From Planctomycetota bacterium (GTDB lineage: Bacteria > Planctomycetota > UBA1135 > GCA-002686595), in the NCBI GenBank assembly GCA_016220085.1, contig JACRIN010000004.1, positions 1 through 64,000 on the forward strand: DNA of 64,000 bases, read 5' to 3'. The notes under the pieces are model-generated. The model did no database searches. It was not told the origin of the DNA and saw only the letters and a list, made by a program, of their open reading frames with translations. This document shows positions 26,422-35,723 of the stretch, piece after piece (the first letter of the stretch is position 1; every line of letters starts with the position of its first letter). The position numbers were made by a program, and so were the translations under genes.

Positions 26422-26991
26422 TCACTTGCTCTCCGGATTCGGGGTCGTGGCCGACGTGCTCGCGGCCGGCGAGGCCGTGATCAGCGCGACGCCGCGCAGC
26501 GCCGCGACGTCTTCGGGGGTGCGCAGCTCGGACAGCGCCTGCAACGCCGCCTTGACGACGTTGATCGGGTTGGTCGAGCCGTACACCTTCGTGAGGATGT
26601 TCTTGATGCCGGCCATCTCGCACACGGCACGCACGCCGGCGCCGGCGATGATGCCCGTACCGGGCGAGGCCGGGACGAGCCGCACGCGCGTCGCGCCGAA
26701 AGCGGCTTCGACCGTGTGAGCGATCGTGCCATCGGTCGTGAGCGGGACGTGCATCAGGTGCTTGCGAGCATCGCGAGCAGCCTTCTCGATCGCGCTCGGA
26801 ACCTGCCGGCCCTTGCCGTAGCCGAGGCCGACGACGCCGGAGCGATTGCCGCTGACCGAGAGCGCCGAGAACGAGAACCGGCGACCGCCCTTGACGACGG
26901 CGGCGCTGCGGTTGATGCGGACGAGAACTTCGCTGAGGGTCGACAGTTGGTCGACCTCGGCGGCGTCCAGGTAACGAAGGGTTTGAACCAT
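26422..26991 (-). CDS. rpsE: 30S ribosomal protein S5
   Basis: Lines the mRNA entry channel and affects decoding fidelity. The 189-aa sequence has a double-stranded-RNA-binding N-domain (RINRSAAVVKGGRRFSFSAL, VGLGYGKGRQVPSAIEKA) and a C-domain with PASPGTGIIAGAGVRAVCEM. The C-terminal tail is Ala/Ser/Thr-rich. It follows rplR by 19 bp. Confidence 0.97.
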   Translation of the reverse strand: MVQTLRYLDAAEVDQLSTLSEVLVRINRSAAVVKGGRRFSFSALSVSGNRSGVVGLGYGKGRQVPSAIEKAARDARKHLMHVPLTTDGTIAHTVEAAFGATRVRLVPASPGTGIIAGAGVRAVCEMAGIKNILTKVYGSTNPINVVKAALQALSELRTPEDVAALRGVALITASPAASTSATTPNPESK

Positions 26992-27010
26992 CTTGCTTCC
27001 TCGTGTGCGC

Positions 27011-27379
27011 TCAGAACTTCAGACCGCCGGCGCGCGCGGCATCGGCGAGGGCCTTGACGCGGCCGTGGTAGCGGGCATAGCCGCGGTCGAACACGACTTC
27101 CTCGAGACCCAGCTCCTTCGCCTTCGCCGCGATCGCAGCGCCGACGACGGCGGCCTTCTCGGACTTTTTCTTCCCGACGAGTTGCGGCGCGGCTTCCTTG
27201 CCCACCGACGTCGCGGCGCACAGCGTGCGGCCCGTGTTGTCGTCGATGATCTGCGCCGAAATATGCTTCGACGAGCGGAACACCGAGAGGCGCGGACGCG
27301 CGGTCGTGCGACGGATCTTCCCTCGCACGTGCCAGAGGCGACGCTGACGACGGACCTTCTTGTCTTCCTGTTGACTCAT
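27011..27379 (-). CDS. rplR: 50S ribosomal protein L18
   Basis: Binds 5S rRNA together with L5. The 122-aa product shows [36 protein letters not shown] and the family end [20 protein letters not shown]. It starts 2 bp after the rplF stop, in the usual rplF-rplR-rpsE order. Confidence 0.97.
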   Translation of the reverse strand: MSQQEDKKVRRQRRLWHVRGKIRRTTARPRLSVFRSSKHISAQIIDDNTGRTLCAATSVGKEAAPQLVGKKKSEKAAVVGAAIAAKAKELGLEEVVFDRGYARYHGRVKALADAARAGGLKF

Positions 27380-27381
27380 GA

Positions 27382-27924
27382 TCAGCTACCGAAGCTCTTC
27401 CCGGCCTTCTGACGGACGTACTCGCCCTTGTAACGCACACCCTTGCCCTTGTAGGGCTCGGGCGGACGCGTCGAACGGATGCGCGCGGCGATCGCGCCCA
27501 CGAGCTGCTTGTCGGGCCCGAAGATCGACAGGCTCGTCGCGCTCGCGGCGCCGGCTTGCACGTTCGGCGGGAGCGTGATGACGATCGGGTTGCAGAATCC
27601 GACCTGCAGCGTGACTTTGTTGCCTGCGACCGCGGCGTTCCAACCGACGCCGACGATCTCGAGGTCCTTTTGGTAGCCCTTGGTGACGCCGATCATCATG
27701 TTCGCGAGCATCGCGCGCGTCATGCCGTGGTAGGCACGCACGTCGCGAGCGTCGCTCGCACGGCTGACGAACACCTTGCCTTCCTTGATCTCGATGTCGA
27801 CCTCCGGACGGAGCGTCAAAGCGAGCTCGCCCTTGGGGCCCTTCACCTTGACCTGACGGGTCTTGGTGAGCTCTACGTTGACGCCCGGGGGAACGACCAC
27901 GGGCTGCTTTCCAATACGGGACAT
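27382..27924 (-). CDS. rplF: 50S ribosomal protein L6
   Basis: Sits near the sarcin-ricin loop and the factor-binding site. The 180-aa length is normal: [15 protein letters not shown] at the start, two L6 folds, and the signature [20 protein letters not shown] near the C-terminus. It follows rpsH after 34 bp. Confidence 0.97.
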   Translation of the reverse strand: MSRIGKQPVVVPPGVNVELTKTRQVKVKGPKGELALTLRPEVDIEIKEGKVFVSRASDARDVRAYHGMTRAMLANMMIGVTKGYQKDLEIVGVGWNAAVAGNKVTLQVGFCNPIVITLPPNVQAGAASATSLSIFGPDKQLVGAIAARIRSTRPPEPYKGKGVRYKGEYVRQKAGKSFGS

Positions 27925-27958
27925 GACGGGGGCTCCGATGGATCAGTAGATCTTGGGA

Positions 27959-28357
27959 TCAGTAGATCTTGGCGAGAACTTCGCCGCCGATGTTCTGCGC
28001 ACGGGCAGTGCGATCGGACATGACACCCTTCGACGTCGAGAGCACGTAGATGCCGAGCCCCTTTAGGACGGGCACCAGTTCCTTCGGGCTGCTGTACACG
28101 CGACGGCCGGGCGTGGACACGCGCTCGATCGTGCGGATGACTCGCTCGCCGTCGGGACCGTATTTCAGGTCGACCTTGAGCTTGGATTGGGGCACCGCGG
28201 TCTCGACGGAGAAGTTGGCCAGATAGCCCTCCTCCTTGAGCACTTGCACGACGTGCACCTTGAGCACGGACGCCGGGAGCACCAGCGACTTCTTGCCAAT
28301 CTCGTTGGCGTTGCGGATGGCGGTGAGCAGGTCACCGATCGGATCAGTCATCGACAT
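27959..28357 (-). CDS. rpsH: 30S ribosomal protein S8
   Basis: Binds the 16S central domain (h20-h21). The 132-aa product contains DPIGDLLTAIRNANEIGKKS and the C-terminal signature STSKGVMSDRTARAQNIGGE. The start at 28357 has AGGAG 11 nt upstream; a second ATG two codons on is further away. S8 represses the spc operon in E. coli; no leader site was identified here. Confidence 0.97.
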   Translation of the reverse strand: MSMTDPIGDLLTAIRNANEIGKKSLVLPASVLKVHVVQVLKEEGYLANFSVETAVPQSKLKVDLKYGPDGERVIRTIERVSTPGRRVYSSPKELVPVLKGLGIYVLSTSKGVMSDRTARAQNIGGEVLAKIY

Positions 28358-28372
28358 GGTCGGTGGAGCTCC

Positions 28373-28558
28373 TTACCAGGACGCCTTGCGCATGCCCGGG
28401 ATCTCACCGAGCAACGCGCGTTCGCGCAGACAAATGCGGCAGATGCCGAACTTGCGGTACACGGCACGCGAACGGCCGCAGATTCCGCAACGGGAGTAAG
28501 CCCGAGTTTTGAACTTGGGCTTTTGCTGGGACTTGTAGATCCAAGAGGTCTTTCCCAT
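28373..28558 (-). CDS. rpsN: 30S ribosomal protein S14, zinc-binding type
   Basis: Short type Z S14 of 61 aa, with zinc ligands C24, C27, C40 and C43 in [10 protein letters not shown] and GICRICLRE. It lies in the 30S head. The standard place between rplE and rpsH is kept. It begins 38 bp after the rplE stop. Confidence 0.97.
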   Translation of the reverse strand: MGKTSWIYKSQQKPKFKTRAYSRCGICGRSRAVYRKFGICRICLRERALLGEIPGMRKASW

Positions 28559-28596
28559 GGGTCAATCTCGCGCAGTGGCTCGCGTCGTAACGCGGC

Positions 28597-29178
28597 TCAC
28601 GCCTTCGCTTCCTTCTTGCTCTTGCCCGACTTGGCGGCCGGCGTCTGGAATGGCATCCCGAGTTCTTTCAGCAGGTAGTAGGCCCGCTCGTCGGAACCGG
28701 CGCTGGTCACGAACGTGATGTCCATGCCTTGGGTGGCTTCGATCTTGTCGAGCTCGATCTCCGGGAACACCGTCTGCTCGGAGAGACCGAGCGTGTAGTT
28801 GCCGCGGCCGTCGAGCTTGTCCTTCACGCCGCGGAAGTCGCGGATACGCGGGAGGACGACGGAGATCAGTCGATCGGCGAACTCCCACATCCGATCGCCG
28901 CGCAGCGTCACCGCGCATCCGATCGGCATGCCCTCGCGGAGCTTGAACGCCGAGATCGCAATCTTGGCCTTGCGGATCGTCGGCTGTTGGCCGGTGATCA
29001 TCGCGAGGTCCTTCGCCGCGGCATCGACGCGGGTCTTGTTCTCGACGGCGCCCTTCACACCCATGTTGACGACGACCTTCAGCAGCTTGGGAACCGCCAT
29101 GTCGTTCTGGATGCGGAAGTGCTCCTTGAGCTTGCCTTTGACTTCCTTTTGGTATCGCTCTTTGAGACGCGGTGCCAT
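28597..29178 (-). CDS. rplE: 50S ribosomal protein L5
   Basis: Binds 5S rRNA and contacts the P-site tRNA. The 193-aa sequence has [38 protein letters not shown] and [22 protein letters not shown] core segments, then [21 protein letters not shown] Lys/Ala tail extends it slightly. It follows rplX by 3 bp. Confidence 0.97.
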   Translation of the reverse strand: MAPRLKERYQKEVKGKLKEHFRIQNDMAVPKLLKVVVNMGVKGAVENKTRVDAAAKDLAMITGQQPTIRKAKIAISAFKLREGMPIGCAVTLRGDRMWEFADRLISVVLPRIRDFRGVKDKLDGRGNYTLGLSEQTVFPEIELDKIEATQGMDITFVTSAGSDERAYYLLKELGMPFQTPAAKSGKSKKEAKA

Positions 29179-29181
29179 GGA

Positions 29182-29481
29182 TCAGCTCTTCTCGGCCTTC
29201 GGGGCCTTGTCGGCCTTCGCCGACTTCTTCTGGGCCGACTTCTTTTTCGCGCCACCGGCCTCGGCTTCGACGCGCTTGACGTTGGAGGCGTGGATCGCGA
29301 CTTCGCGCTGGATCCGCTCGCCCTTCGGATTCTGCTGCGTCGGCTTCTTGTTCTTCCAGCGCAGGTTGATGCCCTCGACGAGCACCTTGGTTTCGGTCGG
29401 CATGGCTTCCTTCACGACGCCGGTCTTGCCTTTGTCGTTTCCGGAGATGACCAGCACCGTGTCGCCCTTCTTGACGTGCAT
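29182..29481 (-). CDS. rplX: 50S ribosomal protein L24
   Basis: Early assembly protein binding the 5' end of 23S rRNA. The 99-aa product opens with a KOW motif ([20 protein letters not shown]). A ~30-residue Lys/Ala tail (KKKSAQKKSAKADKAPKAEK) replaces the usual short end. I choose ATG 29481, with AGGAGG 7 nt upstream; it shares a base with the rplN stop. Confidence 0.96.
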   Translation of the reverse strand: MHVKKGDTVLVISGNDKGKTGVVKEAMPTETKVLVEGINLRWKNKKPTQQNPKGERIQREVAIHASNVKRVEAEAGGAKKKSAQKKSAKADKAPKAEKS

Positions 29482-29849
29482 CACACGACCTCCTGGGCGA
29501 GCGAGATGATCTTCATGTAGTTCTTCTCGCGCAGCTCGCGAGCGACCGCACCGAAGATGCGCGTGCCCTTCGGGTTGCCTTCGGCGTCGATGATGACGAG
29601 CGCGTTGCGATCGAAGCGGACGTACGTGCCGTCTTCACGGCGCGTGGCCTTCCTCGTGCGCACGATCACGCCCTTCACCACCGAACCCGCCTTGACTTCC
29701 GAAGTCGGCAGCGCCTTCTTGACCGACGCCACGACGATGTCGCCCAGTCCGGCCACGCGACGGTGGGTGCCGCCGAGGACCTTGATGCACTGGACTCGCT
29801 TCGCGCCGGTGTTGTCGGCGACGTCGAGGTACGTTTGCATCTGGATCAC
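29481..29849 (-). CDS. rplN: 50S ribosomal protein L14
   Basis: Forms intersubunit bridges with 16S h14 and is the docking site of silencing factor RsfS. The 122-aa length is canonical: [40 protein letters not shown], ending LAQEVV. The start is GTG at 29849, overlapping the rpsQ stop (GTGA) with GGAGG upstream. Confidence 0.97.
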   Translation of the reverse strand: MIQMQTYLDVADNTGAKRVQCIKVLGGTHRRVAGLGDIVVASVKKALPTSEVKAGSVVKGVIVRTRKATRREDGTYVRFDRNALVIIDAEGNPKGTRIFGAVARELREKNYMKIISLAQEVV

Positions 29850-30208
29850 GAGGCACCTCCGTCAGCCTGTTGTTCCTTCTTCTGCTTCTTCGAGGCGAGC
29901 ACGTCCTCGGCACCGGCGGCGGCGATCGCCGCGACGTCGGCACCGCGATCGGGTGCGGCCTGAACGACGGTCTCGAGGCGCCAGCGCTTCAGCTTCGAGA
30001 GCGGACGGCACGCGACGATCGACACTTGGTCGCCGATGCCGGCGGTTTCGTCTTCGTCGTGCGCGTAGTACTTCTTGCGGTGACGCAGGTACTTGCCGTA
30101 CTTGGCGTGCTTGTAGAGAGTCTCCACGCGCACGATGATCGTCTTGTCCATCTTCGTGCCGATGACGGTGCCGATCACCGAGCGGCGCGTAAGGCGTGCT
30201 TGGGTCAT
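29846..30208 (-). CDS. rpsQ: 30S ribosomal protein S17
   Basis: OB-fold protein binding the 5' domain of 16S rRNA. The core is normal: [62 protein letters not shown]-terminal Ala/Asp/Lys extension of about 35 residues makes it 120 aa against ~85. Start ATG 30208 is preferred; a TTG at 30214 overlaps the rpmC stop and is closer to an AGGAG. Confidence 0.95.
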   Translation of the reverse strand: MTQARLTRRSVIGTVIGTKMDKTIIVRVETLYKHAKYGKYLRHRKKYYAHDEDETAGIGDQVSIVACRPLSKLKRWRLETVVQAAPDRGADVAAIAAAGAEDVLASKKQKKEQQADGGAS

Positions 30209-30210
30209 GT

Positions 30211-30423
30211 TCAACGCGGCTCCTGTCCGCGGATCTTCGTCTTGCGCTCTCGCATGATCGTGTTGATGCGCGCGATCTCCCGGCGGAGCACACGGATGCG
30301 CGAGGGGTTGGCGGACGTCTCGGTCGCTTGCTTGAAGCGCAACCCGAAGAGTTCCTTCTTCAGGTTCCCGAGGTCGTAGTCGAGCTCGCTGTCTCGTTTG
30401 GAACGGATCTCGTCGATCTTCAT
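30211..30423 (-). CDS. rpmC: 50S ribosomal protein L29
   Basis: Small helical protein at the exit-tunnel rim near the SRP and trigger-factor site. The 70-aa product starts MKIDEIRSKRDSELDYDLGN and has the typical KKELFGLRFKQATETSANPS and REIARINTIMRERK segments. It starts 8 bp after the rplP stop, in the usual rplP-rpmC-rpsQ order. Confidence 0.95.
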   Translation of the reverse strand: MKIDEIRSKRDSELDYDLGNLKKELFGLRFKQATETSANPSRIRVLRREIARINTIMRERKTKIRGQEPR

Positions 30424-30431
30424 GGCGGCAA

Positions 30432-30851
30432 TCAGGTCGTCGGCAGGCGACGAATCAACTTGACCTTGATGGGCAGCTTGTGCGCCGCGCGCTTGAAGGC
30501 GAGCTTCGCCTTCTCCTCGGTGACGCCGCCGATCTCGAACAACACGGTGCCCGGCTTGATGACCGCGGCCCAGTGATCGACGTCGCCCTTGCCGGAACCC
30601 ATGCGGGTCTCGGCCGGCTTCGACGTGATCGGCTTGTGCGGGAAGATGCGAATCCACACCTTCGCCGTTCCGCCTGTCGCGCGGTTCGCCGCGACGCGGG
30701 CAGCTTCGAGTTGGCGGGCGGTGAGCCAGCAGGCGTCGAGCGACTGCAGGCCGTAATCCCCGAACGCGACGGTGTTGCCGCGCGTGGCGAGGCCGCGGAC
30801 CTTGCCGCGGTGAACCTTGCGGTACTTGGTACGACTCGGTTGAAGTGCCAT
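30432..30851 (-). CDS. rplP: 50S ribosomal protein L16
   Basis: Lies beside the A-site tRNA elbow and organises the peptidyl-transferase centre. The 139-aa length is canonical: [60 protein letters not shown]. It follows rpsC by 11 bp. Confidence 0.97.
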   Translation of the reverse strand: MALQPSRTKYRKVHRGKVRGLATRGNTVAFGDYGLQSLDACWLTARQLEAARVAANRATGGTAKVWIRIFPHKPITSKPAETRMGSGKGDVDHWAAVIKPGTVLFEIGGVTEEKAKLAFKRAAHKLPIKVKLIRRLPTT

Positions 30852-30862
30852 GGTCCTCTACC

Positions 30863-31612
30863 TCACGCCCCTTCGGAGCTCGCGGACGGCTGGTTGTCGC
30901 GCGGAGCGCGCGGACGACGCGAACGATCGTTCGGGCGCGGCGCGCCCGCCGAGGCAGCCTGCTGACGGAAGTCGATCTTCGCGCCCATCGGCAGGTCACC
31001 TTTGTAGATCCACACCTTGACGCCGATGATCCCCCACGTGGTGCGGGCGATCGCGGTGCCGTAGTCGACGTTGGCGCGCAGCGTGGAGAGCGGCACTTGG
31101 CCTTCGCGCTCTTTCGCCTCACGCGCCATTTCCGCGCCTCCGAGGCGACCGTTGACTTCGATCTTCACGCCCTTGGCGCCGGCTTGGATCGTCGTCTGGA
31201 TCGCCTTCTTCAGCGCGCGGCGGAACGCCATGCGCTTTTCGAGCGCCTCGGCGACGACCTCCGCGACCAGGGCGGCCTCGAGTTCGGGGCGCTTGATCTC
31301 GCGCACCGTCAAGTGGCAGGTCTGGCTGGTGATCTTCTGGAGCGCCGTCTTCAGTTCGTCGACGCGCACGCCCTTGCGACCGACGAGCACGCCGGGACGC
31401 GAGGTGTGGACGATGACGTTGACCGCATCCGCGGTGCGCTCGATCTCGATGCGCGGGATGCCGGCACCCTTGTACTCCTCCTGGATGTGCTTGCGGATCT
31501 TGTGATCCTGCAGAAGGAGCTTGGAGAAGTCCTTCTTGTTCGCGTACCAGCGCGAGCGCCAGGGCTCGATCGTGGCGAGGCGGAAGCCGGTCGGGTGGAC
31601 CTTTTGACCCAT
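30863..31612 (-). CDS. rpsC: 30S ribosomal protein S3
   Basis: Part of the mRNA entry helicase with S4 and S5. I start at ATG 31612 ([20 protein letters not shown]); the longer frame upstream is not family-like. A KH domain is visible ([20 protein letters not shown]), then the C-domain ([20 protein letters not shown]). A basic, Ser/Pro-rich tail brings it to 249 aa. Confidence 0.96.
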   Translation of the reverse strand: MGQKVHPTGFRLATIEPWRSRWYANKKDFSKLLLQDHKIRKHIQEEYKGAGIPRIEIERTADAVNVIVHTSRPGVLVGRKGVRVDELKTALQKITSQTCHLTVREIKRPELEAALVAEVVAEALEKRMAFRRALKKAIQTTIQAGAKGVKIEVNGRLGGAEMAREAKEREGQVPLSTLRANVDYGTAIARTTWGIIGVKVWIYKGDLPMGAKIDFRQQAASAGAPRPNDRSRRPRAPRDNQPSASSEGA

Positions 31613-31620
31613 GGGACTCT

Positions 31621-32040
31621 CTACAGTTCCTTCGAGGACTTGGACTTCGACTTCGACTTCGACTTCGGGGCGGCCAACATCTCGGCGACCTCGACTCGGA
31701 TCGTCAGGTGGCTCGTCCGCTTGTGCCAGGGACGCACGCGCCCTTGGGGGCCCGGGCGGAAGCGCATGCGGCCTTGGACGAGCGGGCCGTCGTCCGCTTT
31801 GACCTCGGTGATGACGAGGTGATTGACGTTGACCTCTTCGTCCTGCGCCGCGTTCGCGACGGCGGACTTGAGCAGGCGCAGGTAGAAGGGCGCGCCGCGC
31901 TGCGGAGTGAATTGCAGCACCTCGAGCGCTTCGTTGACGGACTTGCCGCGGATGATCGCCGCGACACGGCGCGCCTTGCGCGCGGTGATGCGCGCGAAGC
32001 GGTGTTTGGCCGCGAACGACTTGGTGGCGGTGGCTTCCAT
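31621..32040 (-). CDS. rplV: 50S ribosomal protein L22
   Basis: Its hairpin lines the exit tunnel beside L4. The 139-aa sequence has [40 protein letters not shown] and the loop [20 protein letters not shown]. The C-terminus is a Ser-Lys repeat ([14 protein letters not shown]) encoded by a short GACTTC-type hexanucleotide repeat near 31638-31668. It precedes rpsC by 8 bp. Confidence 0.97.
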   Translation of the reverse strand: MEATATKSFAAKHRFARITARKARRVAAIIRGKSVNEALEVLQFTPQRGAPFYLRLLKSAVANAAQDEEVNVNHLVITEVKADDGPLVQGRMRFRPGPQGRVRPWHKRTSHLTIRVEVAEMLAAPKSKSKSKSKSSKEL

Positions 32041-32043
32041 GGA

Positions 32044-32343
32044 TCAGCTCCCCCCAGCGACGGCGGGACCTCTGTCCTCTTCCTTCTTGTTGGTGTGCCC
32101 GCCGAAGCGGCGCGTGGGCGCGAACTCGCCGAGCTTGTGCCCCACCATGTCTTCCGTGACCAGCACCCGCATGTGGTGCTTGCCGTTGTGGACCATGAAC
32201 GTCAGACCGACGAATTCGGGCACGATCGTGCAGGCGCGTGCCCACGTGGTGATCGGGTCCTTCTTGCCGGACTTCTTCAACGCGGTCACCTTCTTCATGA
32301 CCTTGGCGTCGACGTACGGGCCCTTTTTGATGCTGCGACTCAC
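32044..32343 (-). CDS. rpsS: 30S ribosomal protein S19
   Basis: Head protein paired with S13. The 99-aa product has [39 protein letters not shown] and [20 protein letters not shown], all canonical. It follows rplB by 35 bp and precedes rplV by 3 bp. Confidence 0.97.
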   Translation of the reverse strand: MSRSIKKGPYVDAKVMKKVTALKKSGKKDPITTWARACTIVPEFVGLTFMVHNGKHHMRVLVTEDMVGHKLGEFAPTRRFGGHTNKKEEDRGPAVAGGS

Positions 32344-32378
32344 TTGCGCGCTCCTCTAGGTTCGCTGCGTTACCGGCA

Positions 32379-33209
32379 TCACGCCTTGTGGCGGCTGCGC
32401 ACGATGAACTTGTTGGTCGGGTGGTTCTTGCGACGACGACGGCCGCCCTTTGCCGGAACACCGTTCGGGTTGCAGGGGTGACGACCGCCCTTGGTGCGGC
32501 CTTCGCCGCCGCCGTGCGGGTGATCGACGGGGTTCATCGCGGTGCCGCGCACGTACGGGCGGATGCCCAGGTGCCGCGAGCGACCGGCTTTGCCGAGCGC
32601 GACGTTCTGGTGATCGAGGTTGCCGAGCCGGCCGATCGTCGCCATGCACTCGCGGTGCACCTTGCGGATTTCACCGGACGACAGCAGCAGGTTGACGAAA
32701 TCGCCTTCCTTCGCCATCACCTGCGCGGCGACACCCGCGGCGCGACACATCTGGCCGCCGCGACCCGCGCGCAGCTCGACGCAGTGCACCTCGAGACCGT
32801 CCGGGATGTCGGCGAGACGCAGCGCGTGACCGACCTTGGGCTCCGCGCCCTTGCCCGAGCACACCGCATGTCCGACCTCGAGGCCTAGCGGCGCCAGGAT
32901 GTAGCGCTTCTCGCCGTCCGCGTAGTTCAGGAGCGCGATGCGCGCCGAGCGGTTCGGGTCGTACTCGATCGTCGCGACCTTGGCGGGAATGCCGTCCTTG
33001 TTGCGACGGAAGTCGATCAAGCGGTACATCCGCTTGTGACCGTTGCCGCGACGGCGCGACGTCAAGTGACCGTGGTTGTTGCGACCACCCGTCGAGTTCA
33101 GTCGACGCAGCAGCGCCTTTTCCGGCGTGCGCGTCGAGAGCTCGGCGAAATCGTGGACCGTGCCGTGGCGGCGGCCCGCGGAGGTCGGTTTGTATTGCTT
33201 GAGCGCCAT
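32379..33209 (-). CDS. rplB: 50S ribosomal protein L2
   Basis: Largest 50S core protein, needed for subunit joining and peptidyl transfer. At 276 aa it is normal. It shows [20 protein letters not shown], a conserved C-terminal region with [20 protein letters not shown] including the functionally important HPHGGGEG, and the [17 protein letters not shown] end. It follows rplW by 22 bp. Confidence 0.98.
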   Translation of the reverse strand: MALKQYKPTSAGRRHGTVHDFAELSTRTPEKALLRRLNSTGGRNNHGHLTSRRRGNGHKRMYRLIDFRRNKDGIPAKVATIEYDPNRSARIALLNYADGEKRYILAPLGLEVGHAVCSGKGAEPKVGHALRLADIPDGLEVHCVELRAGRGGQMCRAAGVAAQVMAKEGDFVNLLLSSGEIRKVHRECMATIGRLGNLDHQNVALGKAGRSRHLGIRPYVRGTAMNPVDHPHGGGEGRTKGGRHPCNPNGVPAKGGRRRRKNHPTNKFIVRSRHKA

Positions 33210-33231
33210 GGAGGGGACTTCCTAGTGGCTC

Positions 33232-33522
33232 CTAGAGGATGTCGATGGTGTTGCCCTCAGCGAGGGTCACCATCGCGCGCTTCCAAGCCTGCGTCGAACC
33301 CGCGACATATCCGCGGCGACGAACCTTGCTGCGCACCGTCGCGGTGTTGACCGCGAGCACTTTGACGTTGAAGAGCTTCTCTACCGCGCGCCGGATCTCG
33401 ATCTTGTTGGCATCGACCGGGACGCGGAAGTGATAGGCGTTGCGCTTGGCCGTGTCGTCGGAGGCTTTTTCCGTGATCACAGGCTTTTGCAGGATGTGGT
33501 ACTGACGATCGAGGGTCGACAT
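33232..33522 (-). CDS. rplW: 50S ribosomal protein L23
   Basis: Exit-tunnel rim protein that docks SRP and trigger factor. The 96-aa start at 33522 (MSTLDRQYHILQKPVITEKA) shares a base with the rplD stop. Family segments are FRVPVDANKIEIRRAVEKLF, NVKVLAVNTATVRSKVRRRG and the last strand AMVTLAEGNTIDIL. A longer upstream frame is spurious. Confidence 0.96.
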   Translation of the reverse strand: MSTLDRQYHILQKPVITEKASDDTAKRNAYHFRVPVDANKIEIRRAVEKLFNVKVLAVNTATVRSKVRRRGYVAGSTQAWKRAMVTLAEGNTIDIL

Positions 33523-34169
33523 CAGACGGCTCCGGTGGTCTGGTTCGAGGTCTTGGCCGGGCCGACGCGCTCGGCGACCAGCGCCAGCGCCGACTTCTCG
33601 GCGAGCACGATCCCGCCGGCGACCACGTCGTACGCGCACAGGTCCTTCGCCGTGCGCACCGTGACGCCCGGGAAGTTGCGGAACGACTTCCACACGTTCT
33701 CGCGCGGCTCCGCCAGCACGAGCACGGCTCGCTTCGCGCCGACATCGGCGAGCATCTTGCGCGCGGACTTGGCGGACGGCGCGCTGAAGCTCGAGAAGTC
33801 CGACACCACGACCTCGCCATCCTTGAACTTGCCGGCGAGCGCGGCGCGCAGGGCGACGCGTCGCTCGCGGATCGGCAGGTCCTGACGATAGTCGCGCGGG
33901 AGAGGCCCGAAGATCGTGCCGCCCTTGCGCCACAGCGGCGACTTCTTGTCGCCCGCGCGCGCTTGGCCGGTGTGCTTCTGCGACCAGGGCTTCTTGCCGG
34001 AACCGTGGACCTCGGAACGACCCTTGGTCTTGACGGTGCCCTGGCGTTGATTCGCTTGATAGGCGACGACCGAGCTCTTCAACGTCTTGAAGAGCACCTT
34101 CTCGCCGAACGAGCTCGTGTCGAACTCGCTCTCCGAGAGCTTGCCGCCTGAGTAGACCTTGACCTTCAT
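33522..34169 (-). CDS. rplD: 50S ribosomal protein L4
   Basis: Exit-tunnel protein and, in E. coli, repressor of the S10 operon. The 215-aa protein has the extended loop with GTVKTKGRSEVHGSGKKPWS and GQARAGDKKSPLWRKGGTIF, then LPIRERRVALRAALAGKF and a Rossmann-like C-domain. A long S10 leader exists upstream (see 35662-35690), but L4 control here is only a possibility. Confidence 0.97.
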   Translation of the reverse strand: MKVKVYSGGKLSESEFDTSSFGEKVLFKTLKSSVVAYQANQRQGTVKTKGRSEVHGSGKKPWSQKHTGQARAGDKKSPLWRKGGTIFGPLPRDYRQDLPIRERRVALRAALAGKFKDGEVVVSDFSSFSAPSAKSARKMLADVGAKRAVLVLAEPRENVWKSFRNFPGVTVRTAKDLCAYDVVAGGIVLAEKSALALVAERVGPAKTSNQTTGAV

Positions 34170-34192
34170 GGACTCGCGCTCCTCTCAGCGAC

Positions 34193-34882
34193 TCACTTCT
34201 TCTTGCCTTCGGCCTTCTTGGCCTCGATCTTGGAAGGCTGCGTCGCCGCGCCACGCTTGCGAGCCGTCTTGGCCGATTGAACCAGGACGAAACCGCGCAC
34301 CGGACCGGGGACCGCGCCGGACACGAACAGCAAGTTGCGCTCGAGGTCGACGCGGACCACGCGGAGGTTCTTCGAGGTGCAGCGCTCGACGCCGTAATGA
34401 CCGGCCATGCGCTTGCCCTTCGGGATCTTGCCGATGCGGCGGCTGGCGATCGAACCGGGTTGGCGCACGTTCATGCAACCGTGCGTTTCCGGGCCGCGGT
34501 GGAAACCGTGGCGTTTGATCGTGCCGGCGAAGCCGCGGCCTTTGGTCGTGCCGACGACATCGACCACGTCACCGACCTGGAAGATCGCCGCGGTGAGCGT
34601 GTCACCGACCGCGACCTTGGCGGCGTCGGTCAGTCGCTCTTCGCGCAGGAAGCGCTTCGGCGCGACGCCGACCTTCTTGTACTGGCCGAGCTGCGGCTTC
34701 GCGACGCGCGTATCGGGCACGTCTTCGTAGCCGAGCTGGACGGCGTCGTAGCCGTCCTTGTCCTTGCTGCGGACCTGAGTGACGACGCAGGGGCCGGCGG
34801 AAACGACGGTCACACCCGTGAGGGTGCCGTCTTCCGCGTACAGCTGCGTCATTCCTTGCTTTCGTCCTAGGATCAGCGTCAT
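34193..34882 (-). CDS. rplC: 50S ribosomal protein L3
   Basis: Early-binding protein reaching the peptidyl-transferase centre. The 229-aa product shows MTLILGRKQGMTQLYAEDG, VGTTKGRGFAGTIKRHGFHR and the Gln-containing loop GCMNVRQPGSIASRRIGKIP. It has a Lys/Ala C-terminal tail. The gap back to rpsJ is 250 bp, unusually wide for this block, with no gene or clear promoter in it. Confidence 0.97.
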   Translation of the reverse strand: MTLILGRKQGMTQLYAEDGTLTGVTVVSAGPCVVTQVRSKDKDGYDAVQLGYEDVPDTRVAKPQLGQYKKVGVAPKRFLREERLTDAAKVAVGDTLTAAIFQVGDVVDVVGTTKGRGFAGTIKRHGFHRGPETHGCMNVRQPGSIASRRIGKIPKGKRMAGHYGVERCTSKNLRVVRVDLERNLLFVSGAVPGPVRGFVLVQSAKTARKRGAATQPSKIEAKKAEGKKK

Positions 34883-35132
34883 GAGTCCTGAGAACCTCGT
34901 TGGTTATGCCGGTTCGACCAGAAACCTGCGGCCGTCGAGCATGGCTCGGGTCGGTCGCCTGGGCTTGACAGCCTGGCCACTCGGCGTGTCTTGATGGGAG
35001 TTGGAGAGAACGTGCCGACGAAACGAGACGAGCCCGAGTCGTCGGAAGAGCTGCGGGAGGCAGGTCGCGAGCGAACGTGTCGCCGCTTCCAGACGCGAAA
35101 GGGCGCGAGGCGCCGCGTCGCGCTCGAGGCCC

Positions 35133-35438
35133 TCAGGCCTTGATGCGGATATCCACCCCCGCGGGCATGTTGAGGCTCGACAGAGCATCCACCGTCTGAC
35201 TGGTGGGCTCCGAGATGTAGATCAGGCGCTTGTGCGTCCGGATCTCGAACTGTTCGCGAGACTTCTTGTCGATGAAGGGCGAGCGCAGAACGGTGTAGCG
35301 CTCGATCCGAGTCGGCAACGGAATGGGCCCGGCGACGCGAGCGCCGGTGCGCTTGGCCGTTTCGACGATGTCGAGGCTCGACTGGTCGAGCGCCTCGTGG
35401 TCGTAGGCCTCCATCCGGATTTGGATCTTTCCCTTCAT
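35133..35438 (-). CDS. rpsJ: 30S ribosomal protein S10 (NusE)
   Basis: 30S head protein and transcription antitermination partner of NusB. The 101-aa length is canonical: [60 protein letters not shown]. It is the first gene of the S10 block and is preceded by a ~217-nt leader. Confidence 0.97.
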   Translation of the reverse strand: MKGKIQIRMEAYDHEALDQSSLDIVETAKRTGARVAGPIPLPTRIERYTVLRSPFIDKKSREQFEIRTHKRLIYISEPTSQTVDALSSLNMPAGVDIRIKA

Positions 35439-35661
35439 GCCTTGGTCTCGTTCCGGGCGAGCGCGGGCTCGCCGGGGTTTGCCGTTTTGGTCGGCGTCGG
35501 ATGCCGTCCCTCCCTGGGGGTCGGGGCGGCGTGTGCGGTGCGTCGGGTTGCGACAGTTCTACCTTCCGAGCGCGAGGGGCTTCTCTGACGGCGCCGTCGG
35601 TCGTTCTGGACCGGAGGGGGCCGTGGTCGAGGCTTTCGCTCCCGAAAGGTAAAGGGCGAGC

Positions 35662-35690
35662 AGATTACACGTGACCCCCAGGGTCGTCAA
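35662..35690 (-). promoter_or_regulatory. S10-operon promoter
   Basis: On the minus strand TTGACG (35690-35685), a 17-bp spacer and TAATCT (35667-35662), in the gap after fusA. Initiation near 35655 leaves a leader of about 217 nt before rpsJ, long enough for a feedback or attenuation element. Confidence 0.75.
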
Positions 35691-35723
35691 CGCTCGTGTG
35701 GAGTTTCCGCGGACGGCCGCGGA

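Noticed and set aside
34883..35132. A small gene or promoter in the rpsJ-rplC gap
   Set aside because: Minus-strand frames are short and Arg-rich, and the TTGACA near 34966 is on the opposite strand without a -10.
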